Shown piece by piece: positions 13,901 to 22,493 of a stretch of DNA of 64,000 nucleotides; position 1 is the stretch's first letter; each line of letters begins with the position of its first letter. The position numbers and the translations under genes are program-made. The DNA is taken from positions 1,240,001 to 1,304,000 of the forward strand of contig JAOSJV010000001.1 in NCBI GenBank assembly GCA_027493935.1. The letters run 5' to 3'. Below the pieces are notes generated by a model. That model saw only the letters and a program-made list of their open reading frames with translations, made no database searches and was not told the origin of the DNA. The DNA is from Burkholderiales bacterium (lineage in GTDB: Bacteria; Pseudomonadota; Gammaproteobacteria; Burkholderiales; SG8-39).

Positions 13901-16674
13901 CACGCGCCCTGCGCGTCCGGCGGCGGCGCCGCGCCGGGGCCGCGCGTCACGTGGCCGACCGCAGCGATGGCGAGCAGTGTTGCGCCGACGACCGTGAGGT
14001 ACACGCCGAGATCGAACGCCGCGGCGCTCGCGAGCGGGACCTCGCCGATGAGCGGCAGCACGGGGTGGCCGTAGGCGCTCGTGAGGAACGGCGCCCCGAA
14101 CAGCCAGGCGGCCATTCCGGTCCCCGCCGCCACGAGCAGCCCCGCGCCGATGGTGCGGTCGTAGCGCGCGCGCAGCCGCGCCTCGGCGTCGGCCTGCCCG
14201 AGCGCCATGTACTGGATCACCAGTGCGATCGCGGTGACCAGCCCGGCGATGAACCCGCCGCCGGGCTCGTTGTGGCCGCGCAGGAAGATGTAGACCGAGA
14301 CCAGCACCGCGAGCGGCAGCAGCGCGCGCGCGGCGGTCGTGAGCAGCAGCGGCGGGTCGAGCGGCGCGGAGCGCGTCACGCGCAAGTCGGCGAGCAGCGC
14401 CGCCGCGCCGAGCGCGGCGATGCCGAGCACCGTGATCTCGCCGAGCGTATCGAAGCCGCGGAAGTCGACCAGGATCACGTTCACCGCGTTCGAGCCGCCG
14501 CCCTCCGGCACGCTCTTCTCGAGGAAGTACCAGGCGATCGAGTCGCCACGCTCGCGCGTGAGCACCGCGTGTGCGAGCGCGGCGACGCCGGTTCCGGCGG
14601 CGAGCGCGAGCGCCGCATCGCGCAGCCTGCGCGAGCGCGTGGACTCGGCGGGCGAGGTCTGCGGCAGCAGCGCGAGCGCCATCAGCAGCAGGACGGTCGT
14701 GACCACCTCCACCGACAGCTGGGTGAGCGCGAGATCGGGCGCGGAGAAGTAGACGAACGCGAGCGACACGACCAGCCCGACCACCGCGGCGAGCACGACC
14801 GCCACCACGCGATGGCGATGCGCCGCCACCGTGCCGAGCGCCGCCGCGGCGAGAATCAGCCACAGCGCGAGCGCGAGCGCGTCCGCCTGCGCGTAGGCGG
14901 GCGCGGCCGCTGCGGGCCGGCCGCCCGCCAGGAACGGGGCGGCGCCGGTCGCCAGGGCGGCCGCGGCGAGCAACGCGAGATAGCGCTGGAGCGAGCCGTT
15001 GGCGAGGCGCGCCGTCGCCGCGCGCGCGAGCGCGATGCCGCGGTCGTGCGTGTGCTGGAACAGTAGCCGCAGGGTCCAGCCGGAGGGCGCGTGCAGGTGC
15101 AGGTTGTACTGGTGCTGCAGCAGCCAGTACATCAGGATGCCCCCGCCGAGCGCGACCGCGCTCATCAGCAGCGGCAGGTTGAAGCCGTGCCACAGCGCGA
15201 TCGTGTACGGCGGCATCGGGCCGCCGTACGAGTCCTCCGCGGCGATGCGCACGATCGCCTCGACGGTGAAGGCCGGGGCGAGGCCGACCGCGACGCACAG
15301 CGCGACCAGCACCAGCACCGGCAGCCGCATGAACCGAGGCGGCTCGTGCGGCGTGCGCGGCAGGTCGTGCGGCTCGCCGTGGAAGAAGACGTCGTGCACG
15401 AACCGGGCCGAGTAGGCGACGCTGAAGATCCCGCCGAGCGCGGCGGCGTACGGCGCGACCGCGCCGAGCAGGCGCAGCTGCTCGACCTCGAGCGCCTCGG
15501 CGAAGAACATCTCCTTCGAGAGAAACCCGTTCAGTAGCGGCACCCCGGCCATCGCCGCCGCCGCGATCATCGCCAGCGTCGCCGTGTAGGGCATGAAGCG
15601 CCACAGGCCGTTCAGCTTGCGCATGTCGCGGCTGCCGCACTCGTGGTCGATGATGCCGGCGGCCATGAAGAGCGAGGCCTTGAAGGTGGCGTGGTTCACG
15701 ACGTGGAACACCGCGGCCACCGTCGAGAGCGGCGAGTCGAGGCCGATCAGGAAGACGATGAGGCCGAGATGGCTGATCGTGGAATAGGCGAGCAGCCCCT
15801 TCAGGTCGTGCTTGAAGATGGCGACGTAGGCTGCGAACACCAGCGTCGCGAGCCCGACCCCGGTCACGATGTACTCGAACTCGATCCCGCCGCCGAGCAC
15901 CGGGTAGAGGCGCATCAGCAGGAAGACGCCGGCCTTCACCATCGTCGCCGAGTGCAGGTACGCCGACACCGGCGTCGGCGCGGCCATCGCCTCGGGCAGC
16001 CAGAAGTGGAGCGGGAACTGCGCCGACTTGGTGAACGCGCCGAGCAGGACGAGCACGAGCGCCGCGAGATAGAGCGGGTGCTCGTGCACCGGATCGTGCA
16101 GGCGGGCGAGCTCGGAGATCTCGTAGGTGCCGCCGATGTGCCCGAGGAGCAGGAAGCCGGCGAGCATCGCAAGCCCGCCGCCGCCGGTCACCGCGAGCGC
16201 CATGCGCGCTCCCTGGCGCGCGTCGGCGCGGTGGTCCCAGTAGCCGATCAGCAGGAACGAGCTGATCGAGGTGAGCTCCCAGGCGAACACCAGCAGCAGC
16301 AGGTTGTCGGCGAGCACGATGCCGAGCATCGCCGCCATGAATAGCATCAGCTGCGCGTAGAACTTGCCGATCGGATCGGCCGCGTCGAGGTAGTAGCGCG
16401 CGTAGAGTATGATCAGCAACCCGATCGCGAGGATCAGCACCGCGAACAGCAGCGCGAGGCCGTCGAGCCGCAGCGAGAGCTCGAGGCCGAGCTCGGGCAG
16501 CCACGCCCAGCGCGCGGCGACCGCGCCGCCGCGCAGCACGGGACCGGCCTGCGACAGGAGCACGACGAGGCTCGCGGCGGTGACCGCTGCCGCGGTCCAC
16601 GCGGCGGCGGTGCGGCTGCGCCGCGCCGCGAGCGGCGGGAGCATCACGCCAGCGACGAGCGGCAGCAGCACCAC
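13900..16674 (-). CDS. mnhA: Na+/H+ antiporter fused subunit A/B (MnhA-MnhB, PhaAB type)
   Basis: Largest Mrp subunit, about 924 residues. The N-terminal two thirds is NuoL-like ([91 protein letters not shown]), with the Lys/His pattern of proton channels. The C-terminal part is MbhD/MbhE-like plus MnhB ([62 protein letters not shown]). The fusion is the standard proteobacterial form. Start: the frame stays open to 16794, but that extension (MSPAPRHNS...) is non-hydrophobic and would cover the promoters; GTG at 16672-16674 just before [13 protein letters not shown] is preferred. Uncertain by up to 40 codons. Confidence 0.9.
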   Translation of the reverse strand: MVLLPLVAGVMLPPLAARRSRTAAAWTAAAVTAASLVVLLSQAGPVLRGGAVAARWAWLPELGLELSLRLDGLALLFAVLILAIGLLIILYARYYLDAADPIGKFYAQLMLFMAAMLGIVLADNLLLLVFAWELTSISSFLLIGYWDHRADARQGARMALAVTGGGGLAMLAGFLLLGHIGGTYEISELARLHDPVHEHPLYLAALVLVLLGAFTKSAQFPLHFWLPEAMAAPTPVSAYLHSATMVKAGVFLLMRLYPVLGGGIEFEYIVTGVGLATLVFAAYVAIFKHDLKGLLAYSTISHLGLIVFLIGLDSPLSTVAAVFHVVNHATFKASLFMAAGIIDHECGSRDMRKLNGLWRFMPYTATLAMIAAAAMAGVPLLNGFLSKEMFFAEALEVEQLRLLGAVAPYAAALGGIFSVAYSARFVHDVFFHGEPHDLPRTPHEPPRFMRLPVLVLVALCVAVGLAPAFTVEAIVRIAAEDSYGGPMPPYTIALWHGFNLPLLMSAVALGGGILMYWLLQHQYNLHLHAPSGWTLRLLFQHTHDRGIALARAATARLANGSLQRYLALLAAAALATGAAPFLAGGRPAAAAPAYAQADALALALWLILAAAALGTVAAHRHRVVAVVLAAVVGLVVSLAFVYFSAPDLALTQLSVEVVTTVLLLMALALLPQTSPAESTRSRRLRDAALALAAGTGVAALAHAVLTRERGDSIAWYFLEKSVPEGGGSNAVNVILVDFRGFDTLGEITVLGIAALGAAALLADLRVTRSAPLDPPLLLTTAARALLPLAVLVSVYIFLRGHNEPGGGFIAGLVTAIALVIQYMALGQADAEARLRARYDRTIGAGLLVAAGTGMAAWLFGAPFLTSAYGHPVLPLIGEVPLASAAAFDLGVYLTVVGATLLAIAAVGHVTRGPGAAPPPDAQGA

Positions 16675-16700
16675 GGCCGGGAGCGCGAGAGCATCGGCGG

Positions 16701-16728
16701 ATTGTAAGCGAAGCAAACACGGCCGCAA
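16701..16728 (-). promoter_or_regulatory. Candidate promoter of the left Mrp operon
   Basis: Minus-strand TTGCGG (16723-16728), a 16-bp spacer, then TACAAT (16701-16706), a near-consensus -10. Transcription would start near 16694, about 20 bases before the preferred GTG start of mnhA. Inferred from sequence only. Confidence 0.4.
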
Positions 16729-16771
16729 TACGGCCAGCCGCGCCGCGATTCGTTCGCCGCGGCGCGCCGAG

Positions 16772-16801
16772 TTGTGGCGCGGCGCCGGACTCAATTACAA
16801 T
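16772..16801 (+). promoter_or_regulatory. Candidate promoter of the right Mrp operon
   Basis: Plus-strand TTGTGG (16772-16777), an 18-bp spacer and TACAAT (16796-16801). Start of transcription would be near 16808, about 50 bases before the GTG start of the second mnhE, which has an AAGGGGGAGG ribosome site. It is back to back with the left operon promoter, with 43 bp between the two -35 boxes. Confidence 0.45.
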
Positions 16802-16856
16802 CGCCGGCGCGAAGAAGAGCGCCGCGCCGCCGGTCGGCTGGCAAGGGGGAGGGACC

Positions 16857-17336
16857 GTGATCTACTCGGTGAGTGCCGTCGGCGCGCTGTTCGCGTTCTG
16901 GCTGCTGCTGTCCGGGCATTACACGCCGTTCCTGGTTGCGGCCGGCCTCGGCTGCGCGGTCGCGGTGGTCGCGCTCGCGCGCCGCATGAACGTCGTCGAC
17001 CGCGAGGGCCACCCGATCCACCTCGGGCCGCGCGCGCTGTTCGCCTACTGGCCCTGGCTCGCGCGCGAGATCCTCAAGTCGGGCTGGGACGTGACGCGCA
17101 TCATCCTCGACCCGCGCCTGCCGGTGTCGCCGACGCTGGTGCGCCTCCGACCCGGGCAGAAGACCGACGTCGGCCTCGCGACGCACGCCAACTCGATCAC
17201 GCTGACCCCGGGAACGATCTCGATCGAGGTCGGCAAGGGCGAGTTCCTCGTCCACGCGCTCACCCGCGCCGGCGCGCAGGGCGTCGAGAGCGGCGAGATG
17301 GACCGGCGCGTCAGCCGGTTCGAGGCGGAGCGGTGA
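16857..17336 (+). CDS. Second Mrp cluster: subunit E (MnhE-like)
   Basis: A 159-residue MnhE family membrane protein, only distantly similar to the MnhE at 11532-12023. It has N-terminal helices (VGALFAFWLLLSGHYTPFLVAAGLGCAVAVVALARR), WPWLAREILKSGWDVTRIILDP, and the diagnostic NSITLTPGTISIEVGKGEFLVHAL. GTG start at 16857 behind a purine-rich ribosome site. First gene of a ten-gene plus-strand operon with overlapping or near-overlapping ends. Its stop overlaps the next ATG (TGATG). Confidence 0.9.
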   Translation: MIYSVSAVGALFAFWLLLSGHYTPFLVAAGLGCAVAVVALARRMNVVDREGHPIHLGPRALFAYWPWLAREILKSGWDVTRIILDPRLPVSPTLVRLRPGQKTDVGLATHANSITLTPGTISIEVGKGEFLVHALTRAGAQGVESGEMDRRVSRFEAER

Positions 17337-17614
17337 TGTTCGCCGCCGCGGCGCTCGCGCTGCTGGCGACGCTCGCGCTCGCGCTCGTGCGCGCGGTGCT
17401 CGGGCCGACGGTCTTCGACCGCGCGCAGGCGGCCAACACGATCGGCACGGTCGCGATGCTGCTCCTGGCCGTGTACGGCTTTCTCACCGGGCGGCCCGAT
17501 TTCCTCGATCTCGCGATCGTCTACGGCATCCTGAACGTGGTCGGCACGATCGCGGTGCTGAAGTTCTTCCGCTACGGCGATCTCGGCGAGCCGGGCGAGG
17601 AGGAAGGCGCGTGA
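17336..17614 (+). CDS. Second Mrp cluster: subunit F (MnhF-like)
   Basis: A 92-residue, three-helix MnhF family protein: LALLATLALALVRAVLGPTVFDRAQAANTIGTVAMLLL. The GPTVFDRAQAANTIGT segment replaces the GPDLPDRILALDT of the left operon. It overlaps the preceding gene by 1 base (TGATG) and the next GTG by 4 bases. Intact. Confidence 0.9.
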   Translation: MFAAAALALLATLALALVRAVLGPTVFDRAQAANTIGTVAMLLLAVYGFLTGRPDFLDLAIVYGILNVVGTIAVLKFFRYGDLGEPGEEEGA

Positions 17615-17949
17615 GCGGCGCGCTCGACGCGGCGAGCTGGCTCCTCATCAGCGCCGGCGGCTTCTTCTGCGTCGTGGGTGCGCTCGGCCTGCTGCGGATG
17701 CCCGACTTCTACACGCGCATGCACGCGGCGAGCGTCACCGATACGCTCGGCGCGGGGTTCATGCTCGCCGGCCTCGCGCTGCAGGCGGGGTTCACGCTCG
17801 TGACGGCGAAGCTCGTCCTGGTCGGCCTGCTGATCTTCTTCGCCAGCCCGACCGCGACCCACGCGCTCGCCAAGGCGGCGATGACCCGCGGTCTCGCGCC
17901 GCGCCTCGCAGGCCCGCGCGCCGAGGAGGAGGGGCCATGGAAGCGCTGA
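17611..17949 (+). CDS. Second Mrp cluster: subunit G (MnhG-like)
   Basis: A 112-residue MnhG family protein with the motif LGLLRMPDFYTRMHAASVTDTLGAGFML and helices at about residues 8-28, 42-62 and 66-85. GTG start at 17611, overlapping the upstream gene by 4 bases. Its 3' end overlaps the next gene by 13 bases. Intact. Confidence 0.9.
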   Translation: MSGALDAASWLLISAGGFFCVVGALGLLRMPDFYTRMHAASVTDTLGAGFMLAGLALQAGFTLVTAKLVLVGLLIFFASPTATHALAKAAMTRGLAPRLAGPRAEEEGPWKR

Positions 17950-18498
17950 TCGTGAACGTGCTGCTCACGCTGATGGCGGTGGCGACCGTCGCCATCATCG
18001 TGCAGCGCAACCTGTTCGCCGTGGTCGTGCTCTCCGGCATCTACAGCTTCCTGATGGCGAGCGCGCTGGTCGCGCTCGACGCGGTGGACGTCGCGATGAC
18101 CGAGGCGGCGGTCGGCGCCGGCGTGTCGACCGTGCTGCTGCTCGGCGCCCTCTACCTCTGCGGCGGCGAGGGAGGCGAAGCCGTTCGCGCGGCCGTGGCT
18201 GCCGCTCGCGATCGCGCTCGTGACCGGCGGCATGCTGGTCTACGGCTCGCTCGGGCTGCCGGCGTTCTCCGACCCGCGCGCGCCGATTCACACCCACGTC
18301 GCGCCGCGCTACATCGCGCACGGGCGCGCCGAGACCGGGGTGCCGAACATCGTCACCGCGGTGCTCGCAAGCTACCGCGGCTACGACACGCTCGGCGAGA
18401 CGACCGTGGTGTTCACCGCGGGCGCGGGCGTCATCGCGCTCCTGCGCCGGCGCGCGCGCCGGCAGAAGGACGACGCGGCCGGCGAAGAGCGGCGATGA
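17937..18498 (+). CDS. Second Mrp cluster: DUF4040/MbhD-MbhE-like subunit, one frame break
   Basis: Membrane subunit matching the MbhD (DUF4040) and MbhE parts that are C-terminal in MnhA proteins, here as a separate gene. The N-terminal part reads MEALIVNVLLTLMAVATVAIIVQRNLFAVVVLSGIYSF, then LDAVDVAMTEAAVGAGVSTVLLLGALYLCG. The C-terminal part reads VTGGMLVYGSLGLPAF and ASYRGYDTLGETTVVFTAGAGVIALL. The two are in different frames, split at GGG 18170-18172. Dropping one base gives a continuous GGEEAKPFARPWLPLAIAL bridge and about 186 residues. The stop overlaps the next start (ATGA). Likely a functional gene with a consensus error. Confidence 0.85.
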
Positions 18499-18929
18499 GG
18501 CACTACCTCGTCCTGCGGGTGATCGGGAAGCTCCTGATCCCGTTCATGCTGATGTTCGCGCTGTACGTGCAGTTCCACGGCGAGAGCGGTCCGGGCGGCG
18601 GCTTCCAGGCCGGCGTGATCGCCGCCGCGGCGATCATCTTCTACGCCATCATCTTCGGGCTGCCGACCGCGCGCAAGGTGGTGCCCGACCGGCTGGTGGA
18701 GACCATGCTCGCCGGCGGCGTGCTGCTGTATGCGCTGGTCGGCGTCGCCGGCATCCTGCTCGGCGGCAACTACCTCGACTACTTCGTGCTGGCGCACGAC
18801 CCGGTGCACGGGCAGGAGCGCGGCATCTTCTGGATCGAGGTCGGGGTGGCGATCACCGTCTCCGGGGTGATGCTCAAGATCTTCTACATGTTCGCCGGGC
18901 GGCGGCGCCCGGAGGGCGCCGGCGAATGA
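18495..18929 (+). CDS. Second Mrp cluster: subunit B (MnhB-like)
   Basis: A 144-residue MnhB family protein with four helices. Core motif LLIPFMLMFALYVQFHGESGPGGGFQAGVIAAAAIIFYAIIFG, then LLYALVGVAGILLGGNYLDYFVL and EVGVAITVSGVMLKIFYMFAGRRR. The HGESGPGGGFQAGVI stretch is the hallmark of MnhB. Separate here, while in the left operon it is fused to MnhA. ATG at 18495 overlaps the previous stop; the end overlaps mnhC by 4 bases. Confidence 0.92.
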   Translation: MRHYLVLRVIGKLLIPFMLMFALYVQFHGESGPGGGFQAGVIAAAAIIFYAIIFGLPTARKVVPDRLVETMLAGGVLLYALVGVAGILLGGNYLDYFVLAHDPVHGQERGIFWIEVGVAITVSGVMLKIFYMFAGRRRPEGAGE

Positions 18930-19309
18930 GCCCGTTCCCCGGTCACTACAGCTACGCGGTCACGATCTTCCTGATGATCGCGGGGCTCTACATCGTGATC
19001 GCGCGCGGCAACCTGATCAAGAAGCTCGTCGGGCTCGCGATCTTCCAGACCTCGGTGTACCTGCTCTACATCGCGCCCGGCAAGCTGATCGGCGGCACCG
19101 CGCCCATCGTCGACGCCCGCTACGCGGTCTATTCCAACCCGCTGCCGCACGTGCTGATCCTGACCGCGATCGTGGTCGGCATCGCCACGCTCGCGCTCGG
19201 GCTCGCGCTGGTGGTGCGGATCCGCGAGGCCTACGGCTCGATCGAGGAGGACGAGATCCTCGAGCAGGATCGCGCGTCTGCGAGCGAAGAGCACGGGCGC
19301 GCGGCGTGA
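18926..19309 (+). CDS. Second Mrp cluster: subunit C (MnhC-like)
   Basis: A NuoK-like, 127-residue subunit: YAVTIFLMIAGLYIVIARGNLIKKLVGLAIFQTSVYLLYIAPGK, then the MnhC motif YSNPLPHVLILTAIVVGIATLALGLAL and an acidic tail (SIEEDEILEQD). Overlaps both neighbours by 4 bases. Intact. Confidence 0.92.
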   Translation: MSPFPGHYSYAVTIFLMIAGLYIVIARGNLIKKLVGLAIFQTSVYLLYIAPGKLIGGTAPIVDARYAVYSNPLPHVLILTAIVVGIATLALGLALVVRIREAYGSIEEDEILEQDRASASEEHGRAA

Positions 19310-20787
19310 TCGGCGAGCATCTCCCCGCCCTGCAGGTGGTGGTGCCGCTCGTCGCGGCGCCCTTGATCGTGCTCGCGCGCCGCGGCGCGGCCGCGTGGCT
19401 GATCGCGACCATCGCGAGCTTCGTCTCGCTCGCGATCGCGCTGGCGCTATTCGTCGAGGTGCGCGAGGCGGGCGTCGTCTCCTACGCGCTCGGCAGCTGG
19501 GCGCCGCCGTGGGGCATCGAGTACCGGATCGACGCGGCGAACTCGGTGGTGCTGGTGCTGGTCGCGCTGCTCGCCTCGTTCGTCGCGCCCTACGCCTGGA
19601 GGAGCGCCGCGTTCGAGGTGCCCGAGGACCAGCACTACCTGTGCTACGCGATGTTCTGCCTGTGCCTGGCGGGGCTGCTCGGCATCGCGATCACCGGCGA
19701 CGCGTTCAACCTGTTCGTGTTCCTCGAGATCTCGTCGCTCTCGAGCTACGTGCTGATCGCGCTCGGCCGCGACCGGCGCGCGCTGCTCTCGGCCTACCAG
19801 TACCTGATCGTCGGCACGATCGGCGCGACCTTCTACGTGATCGGCGTCGGGCTGCTGTACCTCGAGACCGGCACGCTGAACATCGCCGACCTCGCCGCGC
19901 GCGTCGCCGAGGTGGGCACCGAGCGCCCGGTGCTCGCCGCGCTTGCGTTCATCACTGTCGGCCTGTCGCTAAAGCTCGCGCTCTTCCCGCTGCACTTCTG
20001 GCTGCCGAACGCCTACGCCTATGCGCCCTCGATCGTGTCGGCGTTCCTCGCCGGCACGGCGACCAAGGTCTCGATCTACGCGCTGCTGCGGTTCTATTTC
20101 TCGGTGTTCGGCGCCCACGAGCTCTTCGAAGTGCTGCCGATGGGGGCGATCCTGCTCGCGCTCTCGGTGGCGGCGATGATGCTCGCCTCGCTCGGCGCCG
20201 TTTTCCAGGACAACCTGAAGCACATGCTCGCGTACTCGAGCGTCGGGCAGATCGGGTACATCACGTTCGGAATCAGCCTCGCCAACCAGCCCGCGCTCAC
20301 CGGTTCGGTGGTGCACCTGGTCAACCACGGGGTGACCAAGACCGCACTGTTCCTGCTCGCCGGCGCAGTCGCATTCCGCGTGCGCAGCGTGCGCTTCGAG
20401 CGCCTCGGGGGCCTCGCGCGGGCGATGCCCCTGACCTGCGCCGGGATCGTGGCCGGAGGGTTCAGCCTGATCGGGGTTCCCGGCACCGCGGGCTTCGTGT
20501 CGAAGTGGTACTTCGTGCTCGGCGCGCTCGAGGCCGGGTCGTGGTCGATGGCGTTCCTGCCGGTAGTGAGTTCGCTCATCGCGCTGTGGTACATGTGGCG
20601 CTTCGTCGAGGTCGCCTACTTCCGCGCGCCGGGGCCGGCGCTCGCCGGCGTGAAGGAGGCGCCGCCCGCGCTGCTGGTGCCTTCGCTCGCGCTGATCGCG
20701 GTCACCGTCTTCTTCGGGCTCGACGCGCCGCTCACCGTCGGCGCCGCCGCGCAGGCCGCACAGGTGCTGCTCGGAGGCATTCGGTGA
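19306..20787 (+). CDS. Second Mrp cluster: first MnhD-like proton-translocating subunit
   Basis: NuoM/N-like integral membrane protein of 493 residues with about 14 helices. Motifs: [112 protein letters not shown]. The Lys residues in the [10 protein letters not shown] and ATKVSIY helices, expected for proton translocation, are present. GTG start at 19306. Intact and translationally coupled on both sides. Confidence 0.93.
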   Translation: MIGEHLPALQVVVPLVAAPLIVLARRGAAAWLIATIASFVSLAIALALFVEVREAGVVSYALGSWAPPWGIEYRIDAANSVVLVLVALLASFVAPYAWRSAAFEVPEDQHYLCYAMFCLCLAGLLGIAITGDAFNLFVFLEISSLSSYVLIALGRDRRALLSAYQYLIVGTIGATFYVIGVGLLYLETGTLNIADLAARVAEVGTERPVLAALAFITVGLSLKLALFPLHFWLPNAYAYAPSIVSAFLAGTATKVSIYALLRFYFSVFGAHELFEVLPMGAILLALSVAAMMLASLGAVFQDNLKHMLAYSSVGQIGYITFGISLANQPALTGSVVHLVNHGVTKTALFLLAGAVAFRVRSVRFERLGGLARAMPLTCAGIVAGGFSLIGVPGTAGFVSKWYFVLGALEAGSWSMAFLPVVSSLIALWYMWRFVEVAYFRAPGPALAGVKEAPPALLVPSLALIAVTVFFGLDAPLTVGAAAQAAQVLLGGIR

Positions 20788-22238
20788 ACCCGGAGGCGCT
20801 CGTGCTCGCGGCAGCGGCGATCCCGCTCGCCGGCGCGGCGCTGATCGCGGCGCTCGATCGCGCGCCGAACGTGCGCGAGGGCGTCACCCTCGCGTGCGCC
20901 GGGCTTCTGTTCGCCGCAGTCGCCGCGCTCGCGCCGCACGTCCTGGCGGGCGCGCGCCCTGCGGTCGAGCTGCTCGAGATGTTTCCGGGCCTGCCGCTCG
21001 TCCTGCGCGTCGAGCCGCTGGGGATGCTGTTCGCGCTGGTGGCCTCCGCGCTCTGGATCGTGAACTCGCTCTACTCGATCGGCTACATGCGCGCCAACCG
21101 GGAGGCGCACCAGACGCGCTTCTACGTCTGCTTCGCCGGCGCGCTCGCCGCGACGATCGCGATCGCGTTTGCCGGCAACCTGATCACGCTGTTCCTTGCC
21201 TACGAGGCGCTGACGCTAGTGACCTATCCGCTGGTGACCCACCACGGCGACGAGGCGGCGAAGCGCGGCGGGCGGGTCTACCTCGGCTACCTGTTGGCGA
21301 CCTCGATCGTGTTCCTGCTGGTGGCGATCATCGTCACGTGGTACGCGACCGGCACCATCGAGTTCGTGCGCGGCGGCATCCTCGGCGACCGGCTCGGCAA
21401 CGCGGCGACCGGCGCGCTTCTCGCGCTGTACGTGTTCGGCATCGGCAAGGCCGCGTTGATGCCGTTCCATCGCTGGCTTCCGGCGGCGATGGTCGCGCCG
21501 ACCCCGGTCTCGGCGCTGCTGCACGCGGTCGCGGTCGTGAAGGCCGGCGTGTTCGCGGTCGTGAAGGTCGTCGTGTACGTCTTCGGGGTCGACGCGATGG
21601 CCGGGCTCGGGAGCGTGGATTGGCTGCCCACGGTCGCCGGGTTCACGATCGTCGCCGCCTCGGTCGTCGCACTGCGCGCCGACAACCTGAAGCGCCGGCT
21701 CGCCTACTCGACGGTGAGCCAGCTTTCCTACGTCGTGCTCGCCGCAGCGCTGCTCACGCCGCTCTCGGTGATCGGTGCTGCGCTGCACATCGCCGCGCAC
21801 GCTTTCGGCAAGATCACGCTCTTCTTCGCCGCCGGCGCGATCTACACCGCCGCGCACAAGACCGAGGTGAGCGAGCTCGACGGCATCGGGCGGCGTATGC
21901 CGTGGACGATGGCGGCGTTCGCGATCGGTGCGCTCTCGATGATCGGCTTGCCGCCGACCGCCGGATTCGTGAGCAAGTGGTTCATCCTGTCCGGCGCGAT
22001 GAGCGCCGAGCACTGGGTGGCGGTGGCGGTGATCGTGGCGAGCACACTGCTGAACGCCGGCTACTTCCTGCCGATCGTATGGCGCGCGTTCTTCCGGCCG
22101 TGCGCCGCGGGCGCGGCGCACGGCGAGGCGCCGGCGCCGATGGTCGCGGCGCTGCTCGCGACCGCCGCGCTGACCGTCGCGATGTTCTTCTACGCCGACC
22201 TGCCGCTCGCGCTGGCACGGCAGCTGAACGGGGGTTGA
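20784..22238 (+). CDS. Second Mrp cluster: second MnhD/NuoL-like subunit
   Basis: A 484-residue complex-I-like antiporter subunit. It has VNSLYSIGYMRANREAHQTRFYV and FAGNLITLFLAYEALTLVTYPLVTHHG, as in MnhA/NuoL N-terminal regions. The core YVFGIGKAALMPFHRWLPAAMVAPTPVSALLHAVAVVKAGVFAVVK carries the conserved Lys, His and second Lys; LKRRLAYSTVSQLSYVV and LPPTAGFVSKWFILSG follow. This subunit probably takes the place of the N-terminal half of a fused MnhA. GTG start overlapping the previous stop by 4 bases. Intact. Confidence 0.9.
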   Translation: MNPEALVLAAAAIPLAGAALIAALDRAPNVREGVTLACAGLLFAAVAALAPHVLAGARPAVELLEMFPGLPLVLRVEPLGMLFALVASALWIVNSLYSIGYMRANREAHQTRFYVCFAGALAATIAIAFAGNLITLFLAYEALTLVTYPLVTHHGDEAAKRGGRVYLGYLLATSIVFLLVAIIVTWYATGTIEFVRGGILGDRLGNAATGALLALYVFGIGKAALMPFHRWLPAAMVAPTPVSALLHAVAVVKAGVFAVVKVVVYVFGVDAMAGLGSVDWLPTVAGFTIVAASVVALRADNLKRRLAYSTVSQLSYVVLAAALLTPLSVIGAALHIAAHAFGKITLFFAAGAIYTAAHKTEVSELDGIGRRMPWTMAAFAIGALSMIGLPPTAGFVSKWFILSGAMSAEHWVAVAVIVASTLLNAGYFLPIVWRAFFRPCAAGAAHGEAPAPMVAALLATAALTVAMFFYADLPLALARQLNGG

Positions 22239-22241
22239 CGC

Positions 22242-22493
22242 ATGGGCGAGAAGCACTGGCTGGTCCGCCCGCGATCGATCCGCGTCCTGTGGGGCGTGTT
22301 CGCGGCAGTGCTCGCGTTCGTCGTGCTCGCCGACTTCCTGGTGGCACACGATCCGCATTTCGGCATCGACGGCACGTTCGCGTTCGCCGCCTGGTTCGGC
22401 TTCGCGGCGTGTGTGGCGCTGATCATCGTCGCGAAGGCCATAGGGATCGTGCTGAAGCGACCTGACGACTATTACCGGGGCGACGATGGTTGA
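22242..22493 (+). CDS. Small two-helix membrane protein of the Mrp cluster
   Basis: An 83-residue protein with two hydrophobic helices (SIRVLWGVFAAVLAFVVLADFLV and FAFAAWFGFAACVALIIVAKAIGIVL), an HDPHFGIDG loop between them and a charged tail (LKRPDDYYRGDD). No named family recognised. It sits between two MnhD-like genes (3 bp after one, 8-base overlap with the next), so it is likely an accessory or assembly subunit of this antiporter type. Intact. Confidence 0.75.
   Translation: MGEKHWLVRPRSIRVLWGVFAAVLAFVVLADFLVAHDPHFGIDGTFAFAAWFGFAACVALIIVAKAIGIVLKRPDDYYRGDDG

Noticed and set aside
12347..14074. Long plus-strand frames rich in Glu/Arg/His opposite the mnh genes
   Set aside because: Complement of membrane-protein codons; no start signals and no domains.
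16675..16794. N-terminal extension of MnhA beginning MSPAPRHNS
   Set aside because: Non-hydrophobic, not like the family, and it would cover both promoters; the shorter GTG start is preferred.
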